64,000 nt of DNA. Source: CAJQQK01 sp963696075 (GTDB lineage: Bacteria > Pseudomonadota > Alphaproteobacteria > Rhizobiales > Hyphomicrobiaceae). The position numbers were made by a program, and so were the translations under genes. Positions 9,387 to 19,035 of the stretch are shown piece by piece. The DNA is taken from contig CAVOJD010000006.1 of assembly GCA_963696075.1 (NCBI GenBank), positions 620,001 to 684,000 of the forward strand, in the 5' to 3' direction. Each line of letters starts with the position of its first letter. Position 1 is the stretch's first letter. The notes beneath the pieces were generated by a model. That model was not told where the DNA came from. It saw nothing but the letters and a program-made list of their open reading frames with translations, and did not search any database.

Positions 9387-10916
9387 ATGACCTCATTGAC
9401 CTCCATGCAGTCTTCCCGAGCGCTGGAGCCTATTGCCGTCGTCGACATCGGCTCGAACTCGGTCCGCCTTGTCGTCTATGAGGGCGCGGTGCGCGCGCCA
9501 ACCCCCGTCTTCAACGAAAAGATCCAGTGCGGCCTCGGCAAGCGTCTCGCCGATGACCCGAGCCTGCCCGAGGAAAGTGTTGAGCGCGCGCTCAAGGCCT
9601 TGGCCCGCTTCCACGCCGTCATCCGCAACCTGCGCGCCAAGGTCGTTCGCGTCATCGCCACCGCAGCCGTGCGCGAAGCACGAAACGGCAAGGCCTTCAT
9701 CCGCGCCGCCGAGCAGGCAATTCAACAAAAAATCGAGGTCCTCTCCGGCGAGCGCGAGGCGCAACTGGCCGCAGCCGGTATTCGCATGGGCTTTGACCAT
9801 CCCGACGGTCTCGCCGGTGACCTCGGCGGCGGCAGTCTCGAAATCGTGGAAACCGCGACAGATCGCGAACAGCACGCGATCACACTGCCGCTGGGTGCAC
9901 TGCGCCTGGCGGGTGAATCGGACGGCAATCTTTCGCGCGCAGCCAAGCTGGTCGACAAGCAGTTCGAACGCGCCGAATGGCTGCGCGAAGCCGGCAGCGG
10001 CCGCCTGTTCTATCCCGTCGGAGGAACGTTTCGCTCAATCGCCAAGCTGCACATGTCGCTCAACGACTATCCCCTCCGCGTCATGCACGCCTATACCGTC
10101 GATGCGCGCGCCATGAGTGACTTCTGCACTCGGATCGTGCGCGCGACCGGCCGCCGCGGCCCCTATGAAGGTTATGACACCATCTCCAAGGGCCGCCGCG
10201 ATCTCCTGCCATTCGGTGCCCTCGTTCTCCAGCGCTTCCTCGCGCGCGCCGAAACCCGCGACGTCGTGTTTTCCGCAACAGGAATTCGCGAAGGCCTGCT
10301 CTATAGCCTTCTCTCCCCCCAGGAGCAGCGCCGCGACGCCTTGCTGGCCGCCTGCATGGATCTCGCCAGTCAGCGCGCACGCTCTGCCGACCATGCCGTC
10401 GAACTCAAGCGCTGGACCGATCCCCTGTTCGGCCCGGGTGGCGTCGAGGAAACACCGCAGGAAACACGCCTGCGCGAGGCCGCCTGCCTGATCTCCGATA
10501 TTGGCTGGCGCGGACACCCCGACTATCGCGCCGAGCAGAGCCTCGACGCGGTCGCCAACTCCGCCCTCGTCGGCGTCGACCATCCCGGCCGGATCTATCT
10601 GGCGTTCTCGATGTACTTCCGCCATTCCGGCATCTCGGACCCGGCTCAGGACAATCACGAGGCGCAGTATCTCAATTTGATGGGCCCGCGCCTGCTTGAG
10701 CGCGCCCGCATTATTGCAGCCGCGATCCGCACGGCCCATATGATTTCGGTCGGCATGCCCGGTGTGATTGATGAAACTCGCCTCGCCTTCGAAGGCAACA
10801 AGCTGGTCCTGCATCTCCCGCGGGCCCATGCCGATCTCGCCGGCGAGCGCCTGGCCCGCCGCCTGAGCGTTCTGGCGCGCCAGTTCAGCCTGGAAAGCAG
10901 CGTCTCGGTTGACTAA
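9387..10916 (+). CDS. ppx: Exopolyphosphatase, Ppx/GppA family
   Basis: A 509-residue sugar-kinase/actin-fold phosphatase that removes terminal phosphate from polyphosphate (or pppGpp). The N-terminal phosphate loop is VVDIGSNSVRLVVYEG (Asp20), and the second loop GDLGGGSLEIVE carries the conserved GGGS. The long C-terminal extension (from about residue 310) is typical of alphaproteobacterial Ppx. It lies 194 nt after ppk, probably functioning with it in polyphosphate turnover. Family members can act on both substrates, so the substrate is not proven. Frame intact. Confidence 0.93.
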   Translation: MTSLTSMQSSRALEPIAVVDIGSNSVRLVVYEGAVRAPTPVFNEKIQCGLGKRLADDPSLPEESVERALKALARFHAVIRNLRAKVVRVIATAAVREARNGKAFIRAAEQAIQQKIEVLSGEREAQLAAAGIRMGFDHPDGLAGDLGGGSLEIVETATDREQHAITLPLGALRLAGESDGNLSRAAKLVDKQFERAEWLREAGSGRLFYPVGGTFRSIAKLHMSLNDYPLRVMHAYTVDARAMSDFCTRIVRATGRRGPYEGYDTISKGRRDLLPFGALVLQRFLARAETRDVVFSATGIREGLLYSLLSPQEQRRDALLAACMDLASQRARSADHAVELKRWTDPLFGPGGVEETPQETRLREAACLISDIGWRGHPDYRAEQSLDAVANSALVGVDHPGRIYLAFSMYFRHSGISDPAQDNHEAQYLNLMGPRLLERARIIAAAIRTAHMISVGMPGVIDETRLAFEGNKLVLHLPRAHADLAGERLARRLSVLARQFSLESSVSVD

Positions 10917-11115
10917 TCTGCCCTTCGGATGGCTGCGAGGGTTAGGGTGAAAAAAGCAGCGCCGTTGCGTAAATTCGCCATAGCTCGGGCGCTTTTGTGT
11001 GGACGTGCATCTGAGAAGACGGATTGATGGCGCGCGTATCCAGGCGCCGGTTCCGGCGTCGTGCTGCGCGGTGCCGTGCGTGAGAAGTGAATGGCCCCTT
11101 TGCGGGTGAGGAGCA

Positions 11116-12051
11116 ATGACAACTGACCCCTATACCGTCCTGGGCGTGAGCCGGTCTGCCACGGATGATGATATCCGCAAGGCCTTTCGCGGGCTTGCCA
11201 AGAAGCTTCACCCGGACGTCAATCCGGGCGATACGGCGGCAGCCGAGCGCTTCAAGCAGATCTCGCAGGCCTATGAGCTTCTGGGCGATGCGGAAAAGCG
11301 GCGCCGCTATGATGCCGGCGAAATCGATGCCGCCGGCGAACCGCGCCATACCTACGCTGGCGGATTTCATGGCCGTCCCGGCTCCGGCGCGGGCGGTGGG
11401 GGAGGCCGTGGCCCCGCCGATGACCTCGGCTTTGGCGATATCTTCTCCGACCTGTTTGGCGGGCGCGGGCCGCGCGGCTTTGGCGGCGCGGCCGGTGGCG
11501 GGTTTGCCGGTGGCCAGTTTTCAGGAAAAGGCGCCGACGTGCGCTACACCCTGCAAGTGGACCTCTCCGAAGCGGCCAAGGGTGCACGCAAGCGCGTGAC
11601 GCTGCCCGGTGGCACGGCGCTCGACCTCAACGTACCGGCCGGCGTTGACGACGGCCGCATCCTGCGCCTCAAGGGCAAGGGCCAGCCTGGCATCAACGGC
11701 GGCCCGCCGGGCGATGCGCTGGTAGAGATCACGGTCCGCCCTGATCGCGACTTCGAGCGCGACGGCAATAACATCCGCTCCGAGCTTCCGATCTCGATCG
11801 ATGAGGCGGTGCTCGGCGGCAAAGTCGCGGTCGAAACGATCTGGGGCGCGGTCAACCTGACCATTCCCAAGGGCACCAGTTCCGGCCAGACGTTCCGCCT
11901 GCGCGGCAAGGGCGTGAAGGACGAGGCAAGCGGCACCACCGGCGACCAGCTCGTCGCCGTCAAGATCATCCTGCCCGACGAGATCGACGACGAACTGGCG
12001 TATTTCCTGACCGAATGGCGCCAGAAGCACGCCTATAATCCGCGGCGCTGA
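11116..12051 (+). CDS. J-domain co-chaperone, class B (CbpA-like)
   Basis: A 311-residue Hsp70 co-chaperone. The N-terminal J domain (residues 3-70) contains the essential HPD at 32-34 (KKLHPDVNPGD). A Gly/Phe-rich linker follows (about 85-135: GGGGGRGPADDLGFGDIFSDLFGG). Then come two DnaJ C-terminal substrate-binding domains with VTLPGGTALDLNVPAGVDDG and LRGKGVKDEASGTTGD. The CxxCxGxG zinc-finger of DnaJ is absent, which places it in class B with CbpA. Its stop is 99 nt from the end of the convergent rnd gene. Confidence 0.93.
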   Translation: MTTDPYTVLGVSRSATDDDIRKAFRGLAKKLHPDVNPGDTAAAERFKQISQAYELLGDAEKRRRYDAGEIDAAGEPRHTYAGGFHGRPGSGAGGGGGRGPADDLGFGDIFSDLFGGRGPRGFGGAAGGGFAGGQFSGKGADVRYTLQVDLSEAAKGARKRVTLPGGTALDLNVPAGVDDGRILRLKGKGQPGINGGPPGDALVEITVRPDRDFERDGNNIRSELPISIDEAVLGGKVAVETIWGAVNLTIPKGTSSGQTFRLRGKGVKDEASGTTGDQLVAVKIILPDEIDDELAYFLTEWRQKHAYNPRR

Positions 12052-12150
12052 GATTGTTGTCAGGTTGGTTGGTAGATCGCGAAGGCTTTGACTGAGACGC
12101 GCCGCGACAAGGCTGACAATTGCTCCAGCTCTCGATCCGCTCATGCTCGT

Positions 12151-13299
12151 CTACCGCGCGACCGTGACCACTTCGCCATCGACGATCGTCAGCGCCACCT
12201 CGCCCCGCTTGACCCGCAGCGCATCCTCACCGAACAGCTCCCGCCGCCACCCGCTCAGCGCGGCGACATCCGGGTCGTCTTCCGATGCAATCCGCTCAAG
12301 ATCGCTTGAATCGGCAATCAGCTTCGGCGCGACCCGGTGCCGTGCGGCAGCAGCTTTCAGCAGAACCTTGAGCAGATCCGCGATCGCCATCGCTTCAGGC
12401 GTCAGGCTTTGGCCCGAGTTGATCTTCGGCACATCCTTGAGGTCGCGATCGAGGCCTGCCTTGACCGCGGCGATGATGTCGGGCGCGCGCTGGGATCGCG
12501 CAAAACCGTCGCTGAGCGTCCGCAGTTGGCCGAGTTTCTTGGAATCCGTCGGAGCCTGGTTGGCGATGTCATAAAGCGCCTCGTCCCTGAGCACCCGCCC
12601 GCGCGGCACATCCTGCGCCTGTGCCTGACGATCGCGCCACGCCGCCAGTTCCATCAGGATCGCCAGCGCCCGGCGGTTTTTGACCCGCATCTTGAGCCGC
12701 CGCCAGGCATCTTCCGGGTGCGCCTCGTAGGTTGCCGGCGCCGTCAGCGTCGCCATCTCTTCCGCGACCCAGTGCGCCCGGTTGGTCGCCGCTAGTTCCG
12801 TCGAGAGGTGGTGGTAGACGTCGCGCAGATGCGTCACGTCCGCGAGCGCATATGAGAGCTGCTTCGTCGACAGCGGCCGCCGGCTCCAGTCCGTAAACCG
12901 TGCCCCCTTGTCGAGTTCATCGCCGGTGATCTTGCGCACCAGGTTGACGTACCCGATCGATTCGCCGAACCCGCATACCATCGCGGCGATCTGCGTGTCG
13001 AACAGCGGTGCCGGGATCAGCCCCGCCTTGGCGTAGATGATCTCGACGTCCTGGCGACCGGCATGGAACACCTTGGTCGTGTTTGGGTTGCCCATCAGCG
13101 CGAAGAAGGCGGCAAGATCAATGCTCTCGGCGAGCGGATCGATGATCGCGGCTTCTTCCGGGCCCGCAATCTGGATCAGGCAGAGCTGTGGCCAGAACGT
13201 ATTCTCGCGCAGGAACTCGGTATCGACCGTGACGAACGGGTGCTGCCCAAGCCGTTCACAGGTCTGGGCCAGATCTTGGCTGTCTGTAATTACTTTCAT
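12151..13299 (-). CDS. rnd: Ribonuclease D
   Basis: A 382-residue 3'-5' exoribonuclease for tRNA and stable-RNA maturation. DEDDy motifs are visible: Exo I VTVDTEFLRE (Asp26, Glu28), Exo II KVFHAGRQDVEIIY, and Exo III LSYALADVTHL. A C-terminal HRDC-type domain follows (from about residue 210: NRRALAILMELAAWRDRQAQ). The start at 13299 (MKVITDSQDL) was chosen because upstream sequence in the same frame shows no family similarity. It is divergent from aspS with 234 nt between the starts. Confidence 0.95.
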   Translation of the reverse strand: MKVITDSQDLAQTCERLGQHPFVTVDTEFLRENTFWPQLCLIQIAGPEEAAIIDPLAESIDLAAFFALMGNPNTTKVFHAGRQDVEIIYAKAGLIPAPLFDTQIAAMVCGFGESIGYVNLVRKITGDELDKGARFTDWSRRPLSTKQLSYALADVTHLRDVYHHLSTELAATNRAHWVAEEMATLTAPATYEAHPEDAWRRLKMRVKNRRALAILMELAAWRDRQAQAQDVPRGRVLRDEALYDIANQAPTDSKKLGQLRTLSDGFARSQRAPDIIAAVKAGLDRDLKDVPKINSGQSLTPEAMAIADLLKVLLKAAAARHRVAPKLIADSSDLERIASEDDPDVAALSGWRRELFGEDALRVKRGEVALTIVDGEVVTVAR

Positions 13300-13533
13300 C
13301 GCGCGCGATATAGCGCCAATGCGTGCAAATGTCGTCCCCAAAAAGCCATCGATCCGATTTGCGTTTGCCGATCGCGCGCCGGCTGGTCGCCAGGGCATGG
13401 CGTTCCCTCGCCAAAGAGCATATCAAGAGGCCACACATGACGTTGACACACGCTTCCTTGCGTGCGCTTTTCCCGCCCGAGCGCCTGCTCCCGGTTCCCA
13501 AATCTCGAATTCAGCTGACGGAAAGCCTTGATC

Positions 13534-15340
13534 ATGACTGAGCCCGCCCCTCACCGCTATCGCTCCCATACCTGCGTGGCGCTCGGCGAGACCGATATCG
13601 GCACGACGGCGCGCCTTTCCGGCTGGGTCCACCGCGTGCGCGACCATGGCGGCGTGCTCTTCATCGACCTGCGCGATCACTATGGCATCACCCAGGTCGT
13701 GGCCGATCCCGACAGCCCCGCCTTCAAGATCGCCGAGAAGGTACGGTCCGAGTGGGTGATCCGCGTCGACGGCAAGGTCCGCGAGCGCCCCGACGGCACC
13801 CGCAACGATGAGCTGCCGACCGGCGCGATCGAGCTGTTCGCAACCGAGATCGAGGTGCTCTCCGAAGCCGGCGAACTGCCCGTCCCCGTCTTCGCCGAGC
13901 CCGACTACCCCGAAGACCTGCGCCTGACCTATCGCTTCCTCGATCTGAGACGCGAGACCCTGCACGCCAACATCATGCGCCGCCTGGCCATCATCAAGTC
14001 GATCCGCACCCGGATGGAGGCCGCGGGCTTCTTCGAGTTCGCAACTCCGATCCTGACCGCGTCGAGCCCCGAAGGTGCGCGCGACTTCCTCGTCCCAAGC
14101 CGCGTCCACGAGGGCAAGTTCTACGCCCTGCCCCAGGCCCCGCAGCAATACAAGCAGCTCCTGATGATTTCAGGCTTCGACCGCTACTTCCAGATCGCGC
14201 CCTGCTTCCGCGACGAGGATCCCCGCGCCGACCGCCTGCCGGGCGAGTTCTATCAGCTCGACGTGGAAATGAGCTTCATCGAGCAGGAAGACGTCTTCGC
14301 CACGATGGAGCCGGTCATCAAGGGCGTGTTCGAGGAGTTCGCCGAGGGCAAGCCCGTCACCGCGAAATTCCCGCGCATTCCCTACGACGAGGCAATCGCC
14401 AAGTACGGCTCCGACAAGCCGGACCTGCGCAACCCGATCGAGATGCAGGACGTCACCGAGCACTTCCGCGGCTCCGGCTTCAAGGTCTTCGCCGGCATGA
14501 TCGAGAAGGACCCCACCGTCCGCGTCTGGGCGATCCCGGCGCCGGGTGGCGGCTCCCGCGCCTTCTGCGACCGCATGAATTCCTGGGCCCAGGGCCAAGG
14601 CCAGCCGGGCCTCGGCTATATCTTCTATCGGGAAGACGAGGCCGCCGGCCCGATCGGCAAGAACATCGGCCCCGAACGCGCCGATGCGATCCGCACCCAA
14701 CTCGGCCTGAAGGCAGGTGATGCGGTGTTCTTCGCAGCCGGCCGCCCGCAGAACTTTGCCAAGTTCGCAGGCCTCGCCCGCGACCGCGTCGGCGAAGAGT
14801 TGGAGCTGATCGACAAGGACCGCTTCGAGCTGTGCTGGATTGTCGATTTCCCGATGTATGAGTGGGACGAGGACGACCAAATCGATCGAGTTCTCCCACA
14901 ACCCCTTCTCGATGCCCCAGGGTGGTCTCGAAGCCCTCGAAGCCGCCGATACGGATGAAAAGCGCCTCGCCCTCAAGGCCTGGCAGTACGACTTGACGTG
15001 CAACGGCTACGAGATCGCCTCGGGCTCGATCCGCAACCATCGCCCCGACACCATGGTCAAGGCGTTCGAGATCGCAGGCCTGCCGCGCGAAGAAGTCGAG
15101 AACCGTTTCGGCGCGCTCTACAAGGCCTTCCAGTACGGCGCGCCGCCGCACGGCGGCATGGCGGCGGGCATCGACCGCATCGTCATGATCCTGGTTGGCG
15201 CGGAGAACCTGCGCGAAGTCACGCTCTTCCCGATGAACCAGCAGGCCCAGGACCTGTTGATGGGCGCGCCCGCCGAGGTTCAGCCGAGCCAGTTGCGCGA
15301 ACTCGGTTTGCGCATCATGACAAGTGCCAAGAAGGACTGA
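13534..15340 (+). CDS. aspS: Aspartyl-tRNA synthetase with one frame break
   Basis: Class II synthetase charging tRNA-Asp (perhaps also tRNA-Asn in alphaproteobacteria). The OB-fold anticodon-binding domain is at the N-terminus (TARLSGWVHRVRDHGGVLFIDLRDHYG). Motif 1 lies near YRFLDLRRETLH, motif 2 is PCFRDEDPRADR, and motif 3 is GGMAAGIDRIVMIL. The reading frame breaks at 14877-14878: dropping one C there restores WDEDDKSIEFSHNPFSMPQGG and a full-length 601-residue protein. The span is 1807 nt, one more than a multiple of three. Because the enzyme is essential, a sequencing error is the simplest explanation. ATG 13534 is preferred over a TTG at 13528. Confidence 0.93.
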
Positions 15341-15419
15341 CGCCAGCGCGACAGTCCAATCGCGTCGCTCACCTTGCGTCTACGTTTGGGGGAGGCGGAG
15401 AACCGCTAGAAGACCGCTC

Positions 15420-16142
15420 ATGTCCAAGTGGAGCCAGAAACTCTTCGCCTACTGCGAGCGCGCCCTCGACCCGTCCTTCTGGGCCGAGCCGGTCAACGCC
15501 GCGACCAACCTGGCGTTCCTGCTCGCAGCGCTGGCAGGTCTGTCGCTGTGGCTCAGCGCGCCGCGCCCGCGCCGCATCGCCGATCTGGCGCTGATCATGG
15601 TCGTCGTCGTGATCGGCACCGGCAGCTTCCTCTTTCACACCTTTGCAACCCGCTGGGCTGTCCTCACCGATGTCATCCCCATAACGCTCTTCATGCTCGG
15701 CTATCTGGTCTATGCCGCCCGCAAGTTCCTCGACTGGAACTGGCTGGCATCGCTTGTCGCGCTGGCGCTGTTCGCGGTGGCCCTGACGCAGTTCGAATAC
15801 GCCTTCCGTTGCAACGGTGGTCCGTGCCTCAACGGCTCGCTGGGTTACGTCCCGGCGCTCGCCGTCCTTCTGCTGTTTGGCGGGATGCTGCGCGCCGTGG
15901 GACACCCAGCCGGCGCCAGCTTGATTGCGGCCGGCCTGGTCTTTGCCGTCTCGCTCGCCTTCCGCACCGTCGACCGTGAGATTTGCGAACTGACCGATTT
16001 CTTCGGAACCGGACCGATCGGCACGCATGGCATCTGGCATGTCTTGAACGCCGTGGTTCTCTATCTGCTCTTGCGCGCGGCGATCCGGCACGGTGATTTC
16101 TCACATCAGGTCCGGCGCGGCACCGTCGCGGGCGCTGCGTGA
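15420..16142 (+). CDS. Ceramidase-family integral membrane protein
   Basis: A 240-residue protein with about seven hydrophobic segments. The N-terminus (YCERALDPSFWAEPVNAATNLAF) and the conserved polar residues inside helices (GTGSFLFHTFAT; GTHGIWHVLNAVVLYLLL) fit the alkaline ceramidase domain family (CREST superfamily, zinc-dependent amide hydrolases). The conserved Ser/His/Asp/His positions are consistent with a metal site. Start chosen at 15420 (MSKWSQKL) because upstream in-frame sequence overlaps the aspS end without similarity. Substrate in bacteria is uncertain; many members are simply annotated by domain. Confidence 0.85.
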   Translation: MSKWSQKLFAYCERALDPSFWAEPVNAATNLAFLLAALAGLSLWLSAPRPRRIADLALIMVVVVIGTGSFLFHTFATRWAVLTDVIPITLFMLGYLVYAARKFLDWNWLASLVALALFAVALTQFEYAFRCNGGPCLNGSLGYVPALAVLLLFGGMLRAVGHPAGASLIAAGLVFAVSLAFRTVDREICELTDFFGTGPIGTHGIWHVLNAVVLYLLLRAAIRHGDFSHQVRRGTVAGAA

Positions 16143-16169
16143 GGGGCGGGTGATGTGGTATGAGATTTC

Positions 16170-16188
16170 CCGGCCGCAGGGCGGCCGG
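16170..16188 (+). terminator. GC-rich hairpin after the ceramidase gene
   Basis: CCGGCCGC (16170-16177) pairs perfectly with GCGGCCGG (16181-16188) around a 3-nt loop, 28 nt after the ceramidase stop. No T-run follows, so intrinsic termination is doubtful. It may only stabilise the mRNA end or separate it from the tRNA gene. Confidence 0.4.
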
Positions 16189-16196
16189 CCTGATAA

Positions 16197-16283
16197 GCGG
16201 ACGTGGTGGAATCGGTAGACACACAGGACTTAAAATCCTGAGGCAGCAATGCCGTGCGGGTTCGACTCCCGCCGTCCGCACCA
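16197..16283 (+). tRNA. tRNA-Leu (anticodon TAA)
   Basis: Cloverleaf read directly. The acceptor GCGGACG (from 16197) pairs with CGTCCGC (16273-16279), with discriminator A and an encoded CCA (16281-16283). The anticodon arm is CAGGA-CTTAAAA-TCCTG, with anticodon TAA at 16231-16233. A long variable arm (AGGCAGCAATGCCGT), as in type II leucine tRNAs, precedes a T arm with GGTTCGACTCC. Length 87. Confidence 0.97.
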
Positions 16284-16725
16284 ATGAACTGATCACCAAA
16301 AGCAAATTGTGAGAGCTGCGCAAACCCAACAACCGGTGGGTGCAACCGCTGCTGCGCCTTTGGGCAATGCATTGCGGACGACATAAGTACGCACACAGAT
16401 GAACGTAAGTTCGTGATTTGTTCCTGAAAGCGTGTGTACAGCTTGTTCGAATAATAAGAAATAAAGCGATAAATCAATAGGTTAATGGAGATCGACGGCA
16501 TGTTGAAAAGTACAACTTAAAGAGGATATGAGGCAACACAAACACGTTAATAGTGTGGAAACCATGGCGATAATCGGGCTCAAAAGTTGCAGGAATCGAC
16601 TTCTATGTTACACGCTTAAGTTGTATTCGATTGTTTGCGTAAAGACGCCTTGAAGGCCGCCATTGGTGTTGGCGTAGATGTATCGCGTTGCGGCTCTCTC
16701 AAACCAGTCATCTTGGAGAACCACA
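16284..16725. promoter_or_regulatory. AT-rich leader upstream of the TolC-like operon
   Basis: 442 bases with no convincing gene and clearly more A/T than the flanks. It carries ACAACTTAAAGAGG at 16512-16525 and CTTAAGTTGT at 16615-16624, an inverted pair of one motif. The CTTAAGTTGT copy, with following TATTCGATTG, resembles the region upstream of the second TolC gene at 56621-56605 (minus strand). From 16655 onward the DNA aligns with the leader of that paralogue. Probably holds the operon promoter. Confidence 0.5.
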
Positions 16726-18225
16726 ATGCCGACGACAGCCCGTCGGGCGTCCACAATTGTCACGCTGAGTGCCTTGCTCACTGCAGGTTGTGCGATAACG
16801 CCTGATCCGATCACCGAACTGGAACTGAAAGAACAGGGCAGCGCGCGACTTCAGCGCATTGCCGAAGTGCGCACGCCCGTTTCGGGCACATTGACCTTGA
16901 ACCAGGCCATCGCCCGCGCCGTTGAATACAACCTCGACCATCGCGTTGAGATGTATGAGACCGCACTGCGCAAGGCAGAGGTCAACGCCGCGACGGCGGA
17001 GATGCTGCCGAGCCTTGTCGCAGGAGCAGCCAGCGACAACCGCAACAATCCACTCGCGTCTTCCAGCTACAACCTCGTCACCAACACGCAGAACTTCGGG
17101 TTCTCGACCTCTCAGGACGAGCGCCGCCGTACGGCTGATCTGGCTTTGAGTTGGCATATCCTGGACTTCGGGCTGTCTTATGTTCGCGCCCGTCAGGCGG
17201 GCGACAAGCTATTGATTGCGCAGGAAAATAGGCGTCGGGTTGTTCAAAAACTGGTCGAAGAGGTGCGCACGGCCTACTGGCGCGCGTATGCCGCCGACAT
17301 AACGCGCAACCGGCTTCGCAAGCTTGAGGCGCGCGCTTCTCGCATGATCCGGCTCTCTTCGCGCCTCGTGAAGGACCGCACGGCATCTCCGATCACGGCG
17401 ATTACCTACCGCCGCGAGTTGATCGAGATCCGCCGCACATTGCAGGAACTGCAGCGTGAAATGGCGTCTGCCAAGATCCAGCTCGCATCCCTGATCAACG
17501 AGCGTCCGGATGCCAAATTCCGCCTCGCGCGACCGAAAATGGGCCGGGCGTCACGGCTGCTCTCAAGCGCGCCGGGCCGTCTGATCTCGATCGCCATGGA
17601 GAAGCGTCCTGAGCTTCGTGAAGTCGCCTATCGGCGGCGGATCAACGGTAAGGAACTCGATGCCGCCCTGCTCGAATTGCTGCCTGGCATTCAACTCTTT
17701 GCCGGTGCGAATATCGATACCAACTCCTTCCTCCTCCACGACCAGTGGGTGAACTGGGGCGCACGGGCGAGCTGGAACGTGATGCGTTTGGTCCAATATC
17801 CGGCCCGTCGTGACGTGATCGAAGCGCAGGATGCAGCTCTCGCCCAGAAGGATCTCTCGCTGACGCTGGCCGTCATGACGCAGATCCATGTCAGCCGGGC
17901 GCGGATTGCCATCATCCAGCGTGAACTCGATACCGCCAAAGACTACTTCTCCACGCAGCGTCAACTGCTTCACCACATCCGGGCCGAGTTCAACGCCGAC
18001 CGGGTCAGCGAGCAGACGTTGCTGCGCGAGGAACTCAACGAGGCCGTCGCCGAGATCCGCAAGCTTCTCGCCGAGGCCAACCTGCAAAGTGCGCGGGCGG
18101 CCCTGGCAACAGCCATCGGCATCGATCCGCCGACCTACTCCAACGAGTTGCCGCATCTGATGATCGCCGGCAATGCGTCCGCCTGGAGTTCTCACGTCCG
18201 CCCCGCAGCGCACCGCGTCAAGTAG
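16655..18225 (+). repeat. Inverted duplication, left copy (1571 bp)
   Basis: Contains the whole first TolC-like gene plus 71 bp of leader starting at GGCCGCC. It aligns without visible length change to 54972-56542 on the opposite strand (also 1571 bp). The copies have diverged at scattered positions, so the duplication is not brand new, but long runs are identical. Confidence 0.85.
16726..18225 (+). CDS. TolC-like outer-membrane lipoprotein (copy 1)
   Basis: Outer-membrane channel subunit of 499 residues. The start MPTTARRASTIVTLSALLTAGC carries a lipobox LTAGC, giving lipidated Cys22. The rest is the helical repeat of outer-membrane efflux proteins: TLTLNQAIARAVEYNLDHR, then long heptad-rich helices (EEVRTAYWRAYAADITRNRLRKLEARA; ITYRRELIEIRRTLQELQREM), repeated in the second half. 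ATG 16726 has GGAG 7 nt upstream. It is the first gene of a four-gene operon; AAGGAGG for the next gene begins 2 nt after its stop. A paralogue of identical length lies at 54972-56471. Confidence 0.9.
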   Translation: MPTTARRASTIVTLSALLTAGCAITPDPITELELKEQGSARLQRIAEVRTPVSGTLTLNQAIARAVEYNLDHRVEMYETALRKAEVNAATAEMLPSLVAGAASDNRNNPLASSSYNLVTNTQNFGFSTSQDERRRTADLALSWHILDFGLSYVRARQAGDKLLIAQENRRRVVQKLVEEVRTAYWRAYAADITRNRLRKLEARASRMIRLSSRLVKDRTASPITAITYRRELIEIRRTLQELQREMASAKIQLASLINERPDAKFRLARPKMGRASRLLSSAPGRLISIAMEKRPELREVAYRRRINGKELDAALLELLPGIQLFAGANIDTNSFLLHDQWVNWGARASWNVMRLVQYPARRDVIEAQDAALAQKDLSLTLAVMTQIHVSRARIAIIQRELDTAKDYFSTQRQLLHHIRAEFNADRVSEQTLLREELNEAVAEIRKLLAEANLQSARAALATAIGIDPPTYSNELPHLMIAGNASAWSSHVRPAAHRVK

Positions 18226-18240
18226 CAAGGAGGATTATTT

Positions 18241-19035
18241 GTGATCCGTTGTCATTGGCAGAATACGGGTGGCCTTGCAGTGCTTCGGCACTGCGGGCTC
18301 CCGTTGTTAGCTTGCGCGATCGCGTTGACGTATCGCCCGACGATGCCCAACGCGGAAGAGCGCTTCCAGGGAGCAATTCGCGGCGTGGTCAAGGCGGTCG
18401 AGCAGGCGTCATTGTCGACGGACATTGCCAGCCGGGTGCTGCGCCTGCCTTTCCGCGAAGGCGAGCACTTCGAGAAAGGTGCGCTGTTGGTGGAATTCGA
18501 TTGCCGCCGGCAGCGCGCCGAACTCGAGGCGTTGCACGGAGCGTTGCGCGAAGCCAAGCTCAACCTTTCGACCAGCGTCACACTCGACCGCTACAAGGCG
18601 ATCGGGCGTAACGATGTGAAAATCGCGCGCGCCCGCCTGCAGAAGGCCCAAGGCGAGCTGAACAGCCTGAGTGCGCGTGTCGAGGACTGCATCGTCAAGG
18701 CGCCGTTCTCCGGCCGCGTTGCCGAATCCCTGGTGCGCGAACTCGAATTCACAGCCCCCCAGCGGCCCTATCTGACAATCGTCGGCGATCGCAATCTGGA
18801 AATCGAGGCGATCGTTTCCTCGGCGATGCTGGCCTCGCTGGAGCCGGGCAACACCATGCGCTTCCGCGTCGATGAGCTGAACAACGTGACGGTCGCGGCA
18901 ATCGTAACGTCTGTCGGCGCTGTCATCGACCCCGTCTCGAAAACGGTCAAGATCAAAGCCGCGGTGCAGGACCCACCACGCGGTCTCACCGCCGGCATGA
19001 GTGGCACGGCATTGCTCTCACCCATGGACAAATAA
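18241..19035 (+). CDS. Short HlyD/RND-type periplasmic adaptor
   Basis: A 264-residue membrane-fusion-type protein. One N-terminal hydrophobic segment (about residues 13-31, LRHCGLPLLACAIALTY) can act as anchor or signal. Then follow a split lipoyl-like barrel (GVVKAVEQASLSTDIASRVLRLPFREGEHFEKGALLVEFDC...VKAPFSGRV), a short hairpin of helices between the halves, and a beta-barrel domain (MRFRVDELNNVTVAAIVTSVGAVIDPVSKTVKI). GTG start 18241 has a perfect AAGGAGG (18227-18233) 7 nt upstream. Stop overlaps the next start as TAATG. No cognate RND or ABC pump is encoded nearby. Confidence 0.88.
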   Translation: MIRCHWQNTGGLAVLRHCGLPLLACAIALTYRPTMPNAEERFQGAIRGVVKAVEQASLSTDIASRVLRLPFREGEHFEKGALLVEFDCRRQRAELEALHGALREAKLNLSTSVTLDRYKAIGRNDVKIARARLQKAQGELNSLSARVEDCIVKAPFSGRVAESLVRELEFTAPQRPYLTIVGDRNLEIEAIVSSAMLASLEPGNTMRFRVDELNNVTVAAIVTSVGAVIDPVSKTVKIKAAVQDPPRGLTAGMSGTALLSPMDK

